Shown here: one piece after another, positions 9,373-17,160 of the stretch | Layout of the letters: each line of letters opens with the position of its first letter | Numbering within the stretch: position 1 is the stretch's first letter | Notes under the pieces: generated by a model | Told to the model about the DNA's origin: nothing | The model's input: the letters and a program-made list of their open reading frames with translations, nothing else | Databases searched by the model: none | Assembly (NCBI RefSeq): GCF_050320395.1 | Contig: NZ_CP144459.1 | Span: 558,001 to 622,000, forward strand | Source: Treponema_C sp050320395 | GTDB taxonomy: Bacteria > Spirochaetota > Spirochaetia > Treponematales > Treponemataceae | Reading direction: 5' to 3' | Length of the DNA: 64,000 nucleotides | Made by a program: the position numbers and the translations under genes

Positions 9373-10917
9373 ATGAAAAAAATTAACTGGGGAATTATCG
9401 GTGCGGGAAATATTGCGTCTTCTTTTGTAAAGGCGCTTGCCGAAAATCCCGATGCGGCCCTCTATGCAGTCGCTTCACGAGATAAAGACCGGGCCGGCTC
9501 TTTTGCCCGCCGCTACGGATTTTCAAAGGTCTATGCAGGAGCCGACGCCTATGTCGACCTGTGTACCGATAAAAAAATCGATGCCGTCTATATCGCAACT
9601 CCTCATACCAATCATGCCGAATTGTCGCTGCATGCTTTAAAGGCGGGCAACGCCGTTTTGTGTGAAAAGCCCGCCGCCGTAAATGCCGCTCAATTACAAA
9701 GCGTACTCGAATATTCCGCCTCTCACAAGGTGTTTTATATGGAAGCCATGTGGATGAAATTCAATCCCGCGGTGCGCCGTGCCCTTGAATCGCTTCGCGG
9801 CGGGGTCGTGGGGCAGCTGCTCGAGATTAAAGCCGATTTTTATATAAACGTTCCTTATGATATAAATCACCGCCTCTACAATCCCCTGCTTGCAGGAGGC
9901 GCCCTCTTGGATACGGGAATATATCCTGTAACCTTTGCCATGCTTGCCGCATCCTGCGTAAACAAAGAAGCCGGCTTTTATGAAGGTGCCGTTTTGCCGC
10001 CTTCACGTATTCTTTCTTCCCTGCGCAAAGCTCCTTCCGGCGTGGATATGCGGAACGCTCTGTCGGCCGAATGGGATTTGCCTTCGGGTATGCTTTGCGC
10101 CCGCCTTTGTTCCGGCAACGATATTGAAGGGCGGAATTTTTTTAACGATGCCCTTTTATGCGGCACAAAGGGAAAAATTATTTTACGTGATTTTTGGCGT
10201 GCCGAAGAAGTTGAATATTACGACGAAAAAAATAACCTGATTAAAAAGGAACAGTACCCCTTCCGAGTAAACGGCTATGAGTACGAAATAGAAGAAATGC
10301 ACCGCTGTATGCGCGAGGGCTTGTGTGAAAGTCCGTTTCACAGGCACCGGGATACGGTTTGTGTTATGCGGACCCTCGATGGAATACGCTCGCAGTGGGG
10401 CCTGATATATCCCTGCGAAAGCGGCAGTGTGTCCGCAGCCGGGAAAAAAGCGGAAGCCGGTTCCGAAAAAGGAGGCATCAGCCTTTACAGCGACGGCGCC
10501 TGTTCGGGAAACCCCGGCCCGGGCGGCTGGGCTGCGGTGATTCTCCATAAGGGAAAAATCATCACTGCTCAAGGCGGAGAAAAACCGACAACAAATAACC
10601 GCATGGAATTAAGCGGTGCTATCGGAGCCTTGGAAAAACTTTTTACGATTCCCGAGGCAAAAAATGAAAAAATCGGTTTTTACATAGACAGTCAGTACGT
10701 CAAAAACGGTATTACAAGCTGGATTCATACATGGAAACAAAACGGCTGGCGTACCTCCGATAAAAAGCCGGTAAAAAACAAGGACTTGTGGGAAAAACTC
10801 GATTTGTATACTCAACAGTTTAAAATCCAATGGTGCTGGGTAAAGGGACACGCCGGCAATACATACAACGAACTGTGCGACCGCCTTGCGGTTGAAGAAC
10901 GCGATAAGCGCTCTTAA
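9373..10917 (+). CDS. Gfo/Idh/MocA oxidoreductase fused to ribonuclease HI
   Basis: One uninterrupted 514-residue reading frame with two unrelated domains. Residues 1-~345 are a Gfo/Idh/MocA NAD(P)-dependent sugar dehydrogenase: Rossmann GIIGAGNIASSF, the CEKPAAVN motif and the C-terminal alpha/beta domain. Residues ~368-514 are a full RNase HI: YSDGACSGNPGPGG, with the four acidic metal ligands at D374, E412, D439 and D503 and the loop histidine H493 (VKGHAGN). The linker (GKKAEAGSEKGG) is short and polar. RNase HI removes RNA from RNA-DNA hybrids. A promoter lies just upstream. No internal start with a good ribosome site is obvious, so the fusion is probably real. Confidence 0.85.
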   Translation: MKKINWGIIGAGNIASSFVKALAENPDAALYAVASRDKDRAGSFARRYGFSKVYAGADAYVDLCTDKKIDAVYIATPHTNHAELSLHALKAGNAVLCEKPAAVNAAQLQSVLEYSASHKVFYMEAMWMKFNPAVRRALESLRGGVVGQLLEIKADFYINVPYDINHRLYNPLLAGGALLDTGIYPVTFAMLAASCVNKEAGFYEGAVLPPSRILSSLRKAPSGVDMRNALSAEWDLPSGMLCARLCSGNDIEGRNFFNDALLCGTKGKIILRDFWRAEEVEYYDEKNNLIKKEQYPFRVNGYEYEIEEMHRCMREGLCESPFHRHRDTVCVMRTLDGIRSQWGLIYPCESGSVSAAGKKAEAGSEKGGISLYSDGACSGNPGPGGWAAVILHKGKIITAQGGEKPTTNNRMELSGAIGALEKLFTIPEAKNEKIGFYIDSQYVKNGITSWIHTWKQNGWRTSDKKPVKNKDLWEKLDLYTQQFKIQWCWVKGHAGNTYNELCDRLAVEERDKRS

Positions 10918-11014
10918 AATAAAAACCGGCCGGAATCTTTCCGGGAGCTGTTTTATTGTACTTGCAAAAACTGTTTTTTGCATTACAGTGTAAATAAGTT
11001 ATTAGGAGGGATAT

Positions 11015-11177
11015 ATGGCCGGTACCTTAGTTCAAATTCGCGTTGATGAAAAACTTAATGAATGCCGGAAAAGATGCTGCTGTTTATTTGGTTACCGGAA
11101 ATATAAAGCGCTTTTCTGCAAAACCTTTTGTTGTTACACCCCGCCAAATGGTGGATATATTGGAAGCTGCCGATTAA
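11015..11177 (+). pseudogene. Collapsed toxin-antitoxin locus (RelB/DinJ start joined to PIN toxin end)
   Basis: After a good AGGAGGG, the ATG at 11015 starts MAGTLVQIRVDEKLNE, the N-terminus of a RelB/DinJ-type antitoxin. At ~11063 the sequence jumps, in another frame, to AGKDAAVYLVTGNIKRF and PFVVTPRQMVDILEAAD, stop at 11175-11177, which is the C-terminal end of a PIN-domain toxin. A single internal deletion removing most of both genes explains this. Neither product is functional. The rest of 10918-11181 holds no gene. Confidence 0.7.
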
Positions 11178-11181
11178 AAGC

Positions 11182-12723
11182 TTAACCCTCGTTACTTAAA
11201 AAGCATTTCATAAGATTTACAAAGAGATATATCTTTTTGTAAATGTCGACGCCCTGCTCTTTAATCGGGTTTTCGGCAAAGTGGGTTAATTCCGCCCAGT
11301 TGATAATCATTTCCGGTTCTTTGCGCTCAATATCTTCAAGCAGGTTTTTTGTATTTTTGCCTATGACGATAAGATCCCGCGTTGCGGCCGAGAGCATATT
11401 ATAGGCTTTTTCGTTTATATCTTTTGTAAGCGATTTTAAAATATTTTTTGCTTCGGGGTCCCGCTCGGCGCGCACGAGGTAGCCTTTTATTTTTTGCCCC
11501 ATTTCTTTTTCGGGATCCAATGATGAGTCGAATTCGGTTATCTTGTTGGATATATTCATCAATTCATGATAGGCATCGGACATGGGGGAGGCTAAAACCG
11601 AAGATACCCACTGTCCCCGCACCAAAACGAGGTCGGCAAATTCCCGTACATTTCTCTTTACATAATCAAGTAAAAAGGATTTTAAATAATCCATCGGAGC
11701 GCAGAGGGTAAAGCCGCTCAAATTTCGCTTTTCAAAGCCCTTGTTTCCCTCATCCGAATAGTTTTTCAGTTTCATAATGGAGCCTGAGCCGAAGATACTG
11801 TGTACGAGTTCGTCAATCTGCGAATTTTTGCGGTCCGATTGTACTTTTTGGAGGGTGTTGTCTACGGTTTTACGCATTTTATCCAGCTGATCGTCGATAA
11901 TATGTTCCTGTGCGGCTGTTATAACGGTTTGATAGGCGGGATCCTTTGAAATAAGCTGAATCGTCATTTCGAGAACGGCCTTATCGCGGTATTTGCGCAG
12001 TACGTTCGTAAGTTTGTTCCATGTATTCATTGCAATGGGTTGAACATTGCGGTATTCTTTTAACACTTTAAATACTTCGGACCAATCGTCTTCAAGAGGA
12101 AGTGCCCAGGCAACCGTTGTAAAATCCTTTAAGTCTTCCAATATATATTCGGCGCGGATCATTTCGAATTTGGGCGTGTAGGAAAAATTCTGCTCCTGCA
12201 TTCCCGAGTCGAATTTCCTCAGCAAAAAGTAATAATCGAAGGTACAAAAGGCGATAAGCTGCGACAATTTTGTATACAGCATATCTATCTTTGTTATTTT
12301 TTCCACATCAAAGCCGTTTAAATAAGCGGCAAGCTCATTTTTAACCTGTGCCGCCAAGTCCTTAACGGGAGTGCTTTTCGCCCGTTCCAAAATGGATTCT
12401 TCTTCCAGAGACTCGGCAAGCTCTCTTTGAACGTCGGTCATATAATAATCAATGACCATGTGTTTAAACGTATTCGGATTGGGGGTATTTTTAAAAACCG
12501 GCTGGGCAGGTCCTACAACTTTGTATATATCGAAGAAAAATTTTGCCAGCTGAGGCAATGCTTCACCGGAGTTATATTTATAAAATTTAACCTTTGTTTT
12601 TCCGAGTTCTTTGTAGATATTTTTAAGCAGACGATTTTTTTGTGCTTCGGCATCCGAAGGGATAAATAAACCGAGTAATCGCTCGAAAAGACCTATTCCG
12701 GACATCTTACCTTTTTTTGCCAT
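11182..12723 (-). CDS. Conserved spirochaetal protein of unknown function (possibly DUF5312)
   Basis: 513 residues, largely alpha-helical, charged, without signal peptide or clear membrane segments, so probably cytoplasmic. The start MAKKGKMSGIGLFERLLGLFIPSDAEAQ and the repeated F/Y-rich helices resemble what I remember of a Treponema-restricted family (DUF5312); this was not verified. No catalytic motif is recognised. It has no Shine-Dalgarno; instead a near-consensus promoter ends 7 bases before the ATG, so it is probably expressed as a leaderless mRNA. Confidence 0.6.
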   Translation of the reverse strand: MAKKGKMSGIGLFERLLGLFIPSDAEAQKNRLLKNIYKELGKTKVKFYKYNSGEALPQLAKFFFDIYKVVGPAQPVFKNTPNPNTFKHMVIDYYMTDVQRELAESLEEESILERAKSTPVKDLAAQVKNELAAYLNGFDVEKITKIDMLYTKLSQLIAFCTFDYYFLLRKFDSGMQEQNFSYTPKFEMIRAEYILEDLKDFTTVAWALPLEDDWSEVFKVLKEYRNVQPIAMNTWNKLTNVLRKYRDKAVLEMTIQLISKDPAYQTVITAAQEHIIDDQLDKMRKTVDNTLQKVQSDRKNSQIDELVHSIFGSGSIMKLKNYSDEGNKGFEKRNLSGFTLCAPMDYLKSFLLDYVKRNVREFADLVLVRGQWVSSVLASPMSDAYHELMNISNKITEFDSSLDPEKEMGQKIKGYLVRAERDPEAKNILKSLTKDINEKAYNMLSAATRDLIVIGKNTKNLLEDIERKEPEMIINWAELTHFAENPIKEQGVDIYKKIYLFVNLMKCFLSNEG

Positions 12724-12730
12724 AACATGA

Positions 12731-12759
12731 ATTATCGATTAAAAACGGTGCTCTGTCAA
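12731..12759 (-). promoter_or_regulatory. Near-consensus leaderless promoter
   Basis: Minus strand: TTGACA (12759-12754), exactly 17 bp, GATAAT (12736-12731), 7 bases, ATG (12723). This is the best example in the window of a -10 box placed so that transcription should begin at the start codon. Confidence 0.7.
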
Positions 12760-12800
12760 GCTCATTTAAGGCGAAATAAAATTCCTGTAAAGATGAGGTT

Positions 12801-13336
12801 GGCGGTTAAGTAAAATGAAACCGCAGAGACCGCCAAGAACGCAGATATTTAATAGAAACTCTTATTTTATCGAAATCCCTTGCGTTCATTGCGTCCTTTG
12901 CGGTTAAATTATCTACCGCAGAGCCCGCGAAGAGCGCAAAGCAAAAAGGGAGAGGTGTCAAATCTTTTAAACCCCTTGCGTACCCCGCGTCCTTTGCGGT
13001 TAAATTATCTACCGCAGAGAGCGCGAAGAGCGCAAAGCAAAAAGGGAGAGGTGTCAAATCTCTTAAACCCCTTGCGTAAGCCCTGCGCCCCTTGCGGTTA
13101 AATTGCTACCGCAGAGAGCGCGAAGAGCGCAAAGCAAAAAGGAGAGGTGTTGAATTTGTTAAATCCTTTGCGTACCCCGCGTCCTTTGCGGTTAAATCAT
13201 CTACCGCAGAGCCCGCCAAGAGCGCAAAGTAACTGAAAAGATAGCTCCCAATTTTTTAAAAACTCTCTGCGCCCCCTGCGTCCTTTGCGGTTAAATTATC
13301 ACACTGCAGAGACCGCCAAGGCCGCGAAGCAAAAAA
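12801..13336. repeat. Array of ~96-bp GC-rich repeats, left of the cassette
   Basis: About five imperfect tandem units. Each has CTTTGCGGTTAAATTATCT followed by ACCGCAGAG and GCGCGAAGAGCGCAAAGC, then a variable AT-rich middle (for example GAGAGGTGTCAAATC) and CCCCTTGCGTACCCCGCGTC. TGCGGT/ACCGCA form a short dyad at each unit junction. The period is about 95-99 bp. Open frames inside are repeat artefacts. With the poly-G element this fills the gene-free stretch 12724-13442. Related units lie at 14319-14535 and 57888-57978. Confidence 0.85.
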
Positions 13337-13340
13337 TAAA

Positions 13341-13407
13341 AAAACGCTTGACATTTTTCGGGGGGGGGGGGGGGGGTACATATAGAAGAAACTTATTTGT
13401 CCTATAC
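13341..13407 (+). promoter_or_regulatory. Poly-G (17 G) promoter, candidate phase-variable switch
   Basis: TTGACA at 13348-13353, then TTTTTC-like spacer, then 17 consecutive G (13360-13376), then TACATATAGA. With TATAGA (13381) as -10 the spacer is 27 bp; about 7 G would give the optimal 17. With TACATA (13377) it is 23 and 11 G would be optimal. Slippage in the G-run should therefore switch the lipoprotein/nuclease pair on and off. The present length predicts a weak or off state. Confidence 0.65.
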
Positions 13408-13442
13408 GGTGTTGCGCCGATTGTACGGACACGGGAGCTTGT

Positions 13443-13793
13443 ATGAAAAAACACCTTTTTTGTTTGCCTCTTTTAATGCTGGTTTTATTTGCCTGTGAAA
13501 ATCCTGCAGGCCCTTCATCCGGTTCCGTTACCCCTTCGGGCGGAGCTTTAAAGGCAAAAGTGCAATTTGATCCTACGCTAAAGTGTTACAACCATACCAC
13601 AAGCGGATATATTGAATCGGGAACGGAGGTAAAAGAGCAGGATTGGTTAGATTTTCGAGCACAGTTGAGCACAGATACGATAGTCGACAAGTGGCTCTTA
13701 AATGGTGAGGAAAAGCAAACCGGAGGTACAAGGTATTCTGTTACGGTTGGAGATTCCGTTATGGTTGAAGAAAGCGGACAAAAGCTTATATAG
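13443..13793 (+). CDS. Small lipoprotein in the poly-G controlled cassette
   Basis: 116 residues. The signal MKKHLFCLPLLMLVLFAC places the lipidated cysteine at residue 18, followed by a Pro/Ser/Gly linker (ENPAGPSSGS). The remaining ~80 residues form one beta-rich module (VQFDPTLKCYN ... VDKWLLNGEEKQTGG) of the kind repeated in several treponemal surface lipoproteins; here a single copy, so the gene may be a shortened version of a longer relative. GGGAG precedes the ATG. It is followed 8 bp later by the nuclease gene and must share its transcript. Confidence 0.7.
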   Translation: MKKHLFCLPLLMLVLFACENPAGPSSGSVTPSGGALKAKVQFDPTLKCYNHTTSGYIESGTEVKEQDWLDFRAQLSTDTIVDKWLLNGEEKQTGGTRYSVTVGDSVMVEESGQKLI

Positions 13794-13801
13794 GAGAATA
13801 T

Positions 13802-14281
13802 ATGAATACGCAAAAAGATACGGAAAATTATCAAAAAGGAAGCGCTTTCGAAAAAGAAATACACCGCTTTTTGGAGCAAAAGGGTATTGATGTCGAAAAA
13901 AAGCCGAAAATCCCGATCGGCATAAAAGCAAAAAAAAATCATGACTTCGATTTGGGGAATGAAAAACTCTTGGTTGAGTGTAAAGCTCATAAATGGAGAA
14001 ACGAAAATGATGTTCCCTCCGGAAAATTGGCGGAGTGGGCAAAGGCAATGTTCGATTTTTATCTTGCGCCCAAAAAATACGCAAAATATTTTTTTGCAAA
14101 AAAAGAATACAGCCCCAAAAAAAATAAAACCCTGTTAAAATATTTTATCGACTGCTATAACTATCTTATCCCGTCCGATGTCGTACTTATCGATTACAAT
14201 CCCGAAAACCAAAGCACCGATGTCTATGTATACGACGAAGATAAAAAGCAGCACATAAAAACCGCAAAGTTTGTTTTTTAA
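13802..14281 (+). CDS. Putative PD-(D/E)XK-type endonuclease
   Basis: A 159-residue basic cytoplasmic protein. Residues 16-65 have the restriction-enzyme-like core: a helix EKEIHRFLEQKG, then HDFDLGNEKLLVECKAHKW, i.e. D-x(7-9)-E-x-K with a preceding acidic helix residue. This suggests a Mre/Mrr- or Rpn-like DNase. The C-terminal half (FDFYLAPKKYAKYFF; VVLIDYNPENQSTDVYVYDED) is not recognised. AGGAGA precedes the ATG. Its lysine-rich composition and pairing with a lipoprotein inside a repeat-flanked cassette suggest an accessory, possibly defensive or competitive, role, which is inference. Confidence 0.6.
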   Translation: MNTQKDTENYQKGSAFEKEIHRFLEQKGIDVEKKPKIPIGIKAKKNHDFDLGNEKLLVECKAHKWRNENDVPSGKLAEWAKAMFDFYLAPKKYAKYFFAKKEYSPKKNKTLLKYFIDCYNYLIPSDVVLIDYNPENQSTDVYVYDEDKKQHIKTAKFVF

Positions 14282-14318
14282 CCGCCAATCTTAAAAAAAA
14301 AATATGTTTCATATATTC

Positions 14319-14535
14319 TCTGCGTAAGCCCTGCGCCCCTTGCGGTTAAATCATCTACCGCAGAGCCCGCGAAGAGCGCGAAGCAACTGAAAAAATAGCT
14401 CCCAATTTTTTAAAAACTTTCTGCGCCCCCTGCGGTTAAATTATCATACCGCAGAGACCGCCAAGCAAAAAAGGAGAGGTGTCAAACCTGTCAAATCTGT
14501 TAAACCCTTTGCGGTTATTGCGTGTTTTGCGGTTA
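14319..14535. repeat. Repeat units right of the cassette
   Basis: About two and a half units of the same family as 12801-13336. The unit 14357-14465 is nearly identical to 13203-13320 (both carry GATAGCTCCCAATTTTT-type middles), so the lipoprotein/nuclease cassette is bracketed by direct repeats of ~110 bp. Confidence 0.8.
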
Positions 14536-14564
14536 TTATTTTACAGCGTGCGAAGGCCGAAGTT

Positions 14565-15491
14565 TTATCCCGAAACAAACAATCCTAAAATCGTTAAAAG
14601 GGTTCCGAGGGCGGACATGAGGGTAAAGCGTTCGTTCAAAAAAACGGCGGCAGCGATAACCGTAATAACGGGAATGACATAGATAAAAAGTGAGGTTTTT
14701 ACAATGCCTAAATACTTTCCGGCAAGGGCCCATGCGCTGTAGGTAAGAGCCGAAGCTCCGATGCCTAAAAATAAAAAGTGTCCGATATATACGGGGTTTG
14801 AAAAGCGCTGCACATTGACGGCGATATCGGTTTCGATACCCGAAATCAGGGCTGCGGGAACGAGGGTTATGAGGGCATAAAAAAACATGCGGCGGGTGCT
14901 TTCCAGGGCGGGAAGGTTTAAATCGTTTACTTTTACAATCAGTACCGAATAGCCCGCCCAAACGACCGCCCCTACAAAGGCTAAAAAGTCTCCGATGGGG
15001 TTGAGATGGAGTTCCGTTGCGCCGCTGAAACTTATAAGTGCGATGCCCGCCATTGCACACAAAAAGCCCAATATAAAACGCAGGGTAAGAGGTTTTGCCT
15101 GAGGCGAGTTTTTGAGACAAAGCTTGATTGCAATTGCCGTAAAGACGGGCGCCGTTGACGCTATAAGGCTTACATTCGAGGCTTGACTGTAGGTGAGGGC
15201 TATATTTTCCAAAAACTGATAAAGGGTAACGGCAAAAAAGCCCGCTCCCGCAAAATACAGCTCCTGCCTTATGCGTGAAGGCTTTCCGTCTAAGGTATCG
15301 AGTTTTAAAGGACGCGGGGCTAAAAGCCATAATCCCAGATAGGCGGCAAAAAACCGTATAAACAGAATTTCAATCGGATTAAAGGCTTGAAGTAAAATCT
15401 TCGTCGATATAAAGGTGCAGCCCCAGCTTATAATGCTGAAGGCTAAACACAGATAACCTACTATTGTGCGCTGTGAAGTTCTATACTGCAT
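14565..15491 (-). CDS. EamA/DMT-family transporter
   Basis: 308 residues with about ten hydrophobic segments in two internally repeated halves, the EamA (drug/metabolite transporter) layout. Typical motifs are the first helix AFSIISWGCTFISTKILL, PVFTAIAIKL at the end of the first half, and SALTYSAWALAGKYLGIVKTSLF plus PVITVIAAAVFLNERF in the second. It probably exports or imports a small metabolite across the cytoplasmic membrane; substrate unknown. No good Shine-Dalgarno precedes the ATG (only GGAAC 4 bases upstream). It sits alone between the repeat array and rihC. Confidence 0.85.
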   Translation of the reverse strand: MQYRTSQRTIVGYLCLAFSIISWGCTFISTKILLQAFNPIEILFIRFFAAYLGLWLLAPRPLKLDTLDGKPSRIRQELYFAGAGFFAVTLYQFLENIALTYSQASNVSLIASTAPVFTAIAIKLCLKNSPQAKPLTLRFILGFLCAMAGIALISFSGATELHLNPIGDFLAFVGAVVWAGYSVLIVKVNDLNLPALESTRRMFFYALITLVPAALISGIETDIAVNVQRFSNPVYIGHFLFLGIGASALTYSAWALAGKYLGIVKTSLFIYVIPVITVIAAAVFLNERFTLMSALGTLLTILGLFVSG

Positions 15492-15651
15492 AAACGTTCC
15501 GAAATGCGGGTTTGTCCGAACCGCAGTTACAAGAATATATTTTTTTTCCGGAAAAGTAAAGCCGATGTGTGCAAGGATGCTTTCGGAAAATAGGCTTATT
15601 GAAAGGTAGAATTACCGCTATGAAAAAAATTGCGCTTCTTATACGAAGCAA

Positions 15652-15749
15652 CTAAAACAGCTGTTTTAGCGATAATAAAAAATCTTTGCGAAAAACCGAA
15701 TCAATGAGCCTTTAAAATACTGACGATAAAGCTTTTTTTATGCTATAAT
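15652..15749 (+). promoter_or_regulatory. rihC upstream region: 18-bp palindrome and extended -10 promoter
   Basis: The 309-bp gap 15492-15800 holds a perfect palindrome CTAAAACAGCTGTTTTAG (15652-15669) and, 50 bp further, a promoter with CTGACG (15720), an 18-bp spacer and the extended -10 TGCTATAAT (TATAAT at 15744-15749). The palindrome could be an operator. Nothing else is evident. Confidence 0.55.
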
Positions 15750-15800
15750 TTTATACTGAAAACCCAGTCTGCAAATATGGCTTTTGCATAGGAGGAGATT

Positions 15801-16718
15801 ATGGCCAAAGAAAAAATAATTATAGACACGGATCCGGGGATCGATGATGCCGTTGCTTTAGCTATTGCCGTATTCAGCGACAAACTCGACGTAAAATTAA
15901 TTACAACCGTTGCCGGAAACGTTGCTTTGGAAAAGGTTACTTCAAATGCTCTAAAATTGCTTACCTTTTGGAATAAAAAAATACCCGTGGCGCAGGGAGC
16001 CGATCGGCCTTTTATCGAGAAATTCGTCGATGCGTCTCACGTACACGGTCAAAGCGGCTTGGCGGGTTTTGATTTTCCCGAACCCGATATGTCGCTCTTA
16101 TGTTCCGAGCATGCCGTGAACAAGATGCGCGATGTGATTATGGCGGAAGAAAAAATTACCCTTGCAGCTATCGGCCCCTTAACAAACATTGCTCTTTTAT
16201 TTGCAATGTACCCCGACGTAAAGCCGCGCATTTCGCGCCTTGTTATGATGGGCGGTTCTTTAACGCGGGGAAACAGGGGCGTTATGTCCGAATTTAATTT
16301 TGCAACCGATCCCCATGCGGCAAAGATGGTGTTCGATTCCGGTGTTCCCCTTGTTATGGCCGATTTGGATGTTGGAAGAAAAGCCGGCATACCGGGACCC
16401 GATATAGAAAAAATCGGAACTTTCGGAAAAACCGGCGCTATGCTCTATGCCCTGTTAAAAAAATACCGCAGCGGAACCTTCGAGTCCGGATTGCGCATGT
16501 ATGATTCCTGCGCCTTAGCCTATATTCTAAAACCCGAACTTTTTACAAGTACCCGTGTGTTTGCCGATATTGAATTATCGGGAACCTTAACCTCGGGCTG
16601 TTCCGTTGTCGATTTGGACGGTTTTTTGCAAAAAAAGGCTAATACAACCGTGTTTACCGATGTGGACGTTCCGGCTTTCCGTTCCTGGTTTACGGAAGCT
16701 TTGTCACACTGTGATTGA
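15801..16718 (+). CDS. rihC: Ribonucleoside hydrolase, RihC-like
   Basis: 305 residues, collinear with the RihC group of IunH nucleoside hydrolases, which split the N-glycosidic bond of purine and pyrimidine nucleosides to ribose and base. The calcium/ribose site DTDPGIDDA has D9, D11, D15 and D16; AAIGPLTNIALL and VMMGGSLTRGN follow. The usual MHD motif late in the protein reads MYD: Tyr234 replaces the histidine thought to act as leaving-group acid, with D235 kept. AGGAGGAG precedes the ATG. Composition is like the host, unlike the two hydrolases in the island next door. Confidence 0.88.
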   Translation: MAKEKIIIDTDPGIDDAVALAIAVFSDKLDVKLITTVAGNVALEKVTSNALKLLTFWNKKIPVAQGADRPFIEKFVDASHVHGQSGLAGFDFPEPDMSLLCSEHAVNKMRDVIMAEEKITLAAIGPLTNIALLFAMYPDVKPRISRLVMMGGSLTRGNRGVMSEFNFATDPHAAKMVFDSGVPLVMADLDVGRKAGIPGPDIEKIGTFGKTGAMLYALLKKYRSGTFESGLRMYDSCALAYILKPELFTSTRVFADIELSGTLTSGCSVVDLDGFLQKKANTTVFTDVDVPAFRSWFTEALSHCD

Positions 16719-16858
16719 GGGATGTTTTCTCGACAATCGAAGAATATACGGCAAACAGTGCGGAATACAAAAAAATCCACACTTTAAAAAAACAACGGAA
16801 ACTCCTCTTTTTTATAATGCTATATCACTATCCAGCATGCTTCTACATAAAAAAGAAT

Positions 16859-16926
16859 TTGACAAATATGAATTCCGGGTGTATCCTATCTTTGGATGGA
16901 AAGTGTTTTCGGAAAACACTTTCCAT
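16859..16926 (+). promoter_or_regulatory. Promoter with +1 hairpin, copy 1 (first ABC operon)
   Basis: TTGACA (16859-16864), 17 bp, TATCCT (16882-16887), then a perfect 14-bp inverted repeat ATGGAAAGTGTTTT / AAAACACTTTCCAT (16896-16909, 16913-16926) with loop CGG starting at about +1. The same arrangement recurs at 23040-23111. Within the 442-bp gene-free stretch 16719-17160 there is also a stranded ribosome site (AAGGAGG near 16990) without a usable start, and the palindrome at 17077. Confidence 0.7.
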
Positions 16927-17067
16927 GGGCTTATAATATTTCGATAAAAGTTAATATTTGGGGAAAGAGGTACAAAAGAATATTTAATAAGGAGGTCTTT
17001 ATTTTTTAACCTGCTGAGGGCTTGATAGCAAAACGGAACACAACTCTATATGTCAGGTACTGTGTTT

Positions 17068-17109
17068 TTGCAAATCTACATGTATACATTGTACATATGT
17101 ATACATGTA
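17068..17109 (+). promoter_or_regulatory. 33-bp dyad with possible second promoter
   Basis: TACATGTATACAT (17077-17089) and ATGTATACATGTA (17097-17109) are perfect inverted repeats separated by 7 bases. A possible promoter, TTGCAA (17068) with 18-bp spacer and TACATA (17092), runs through it, so it could be the operator of a second, independently controlled start for the ABC operon. Confidence 0.45.
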
Positions 17110-17160
17110 AGAGTTTTTTCACACTATGGTTATTTATATTGATTATGAAGAGGAGGAAAA

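Noticed and set aside
12806..13101. Open frames of 70-80 codons on both strands in the repeat array
   Set aside because: They repeat the same Arg/Leu-rich peptide because they lie in tandem DNA repeats; no start signals or conserved protein features.
12801..13336. Possible CRISPR array
   Set aside because: The units are ~96 bp, vary over most of their length, and have no constant short repeat with unique equal-length spacers; no cas genes are near.
13586..14099. Minus-strand frames over the lipoprotein/nuclease cassette
   Set aside because: Phe-rich peptides mirroring AAA/GAA codons of the real plus-strand genes.
15620..15655. Mini-gene encoding MKKIALLIRSN
   Set aside because: No ribosome site and too short; the ATG probably arose by chance in the rihC leader region.
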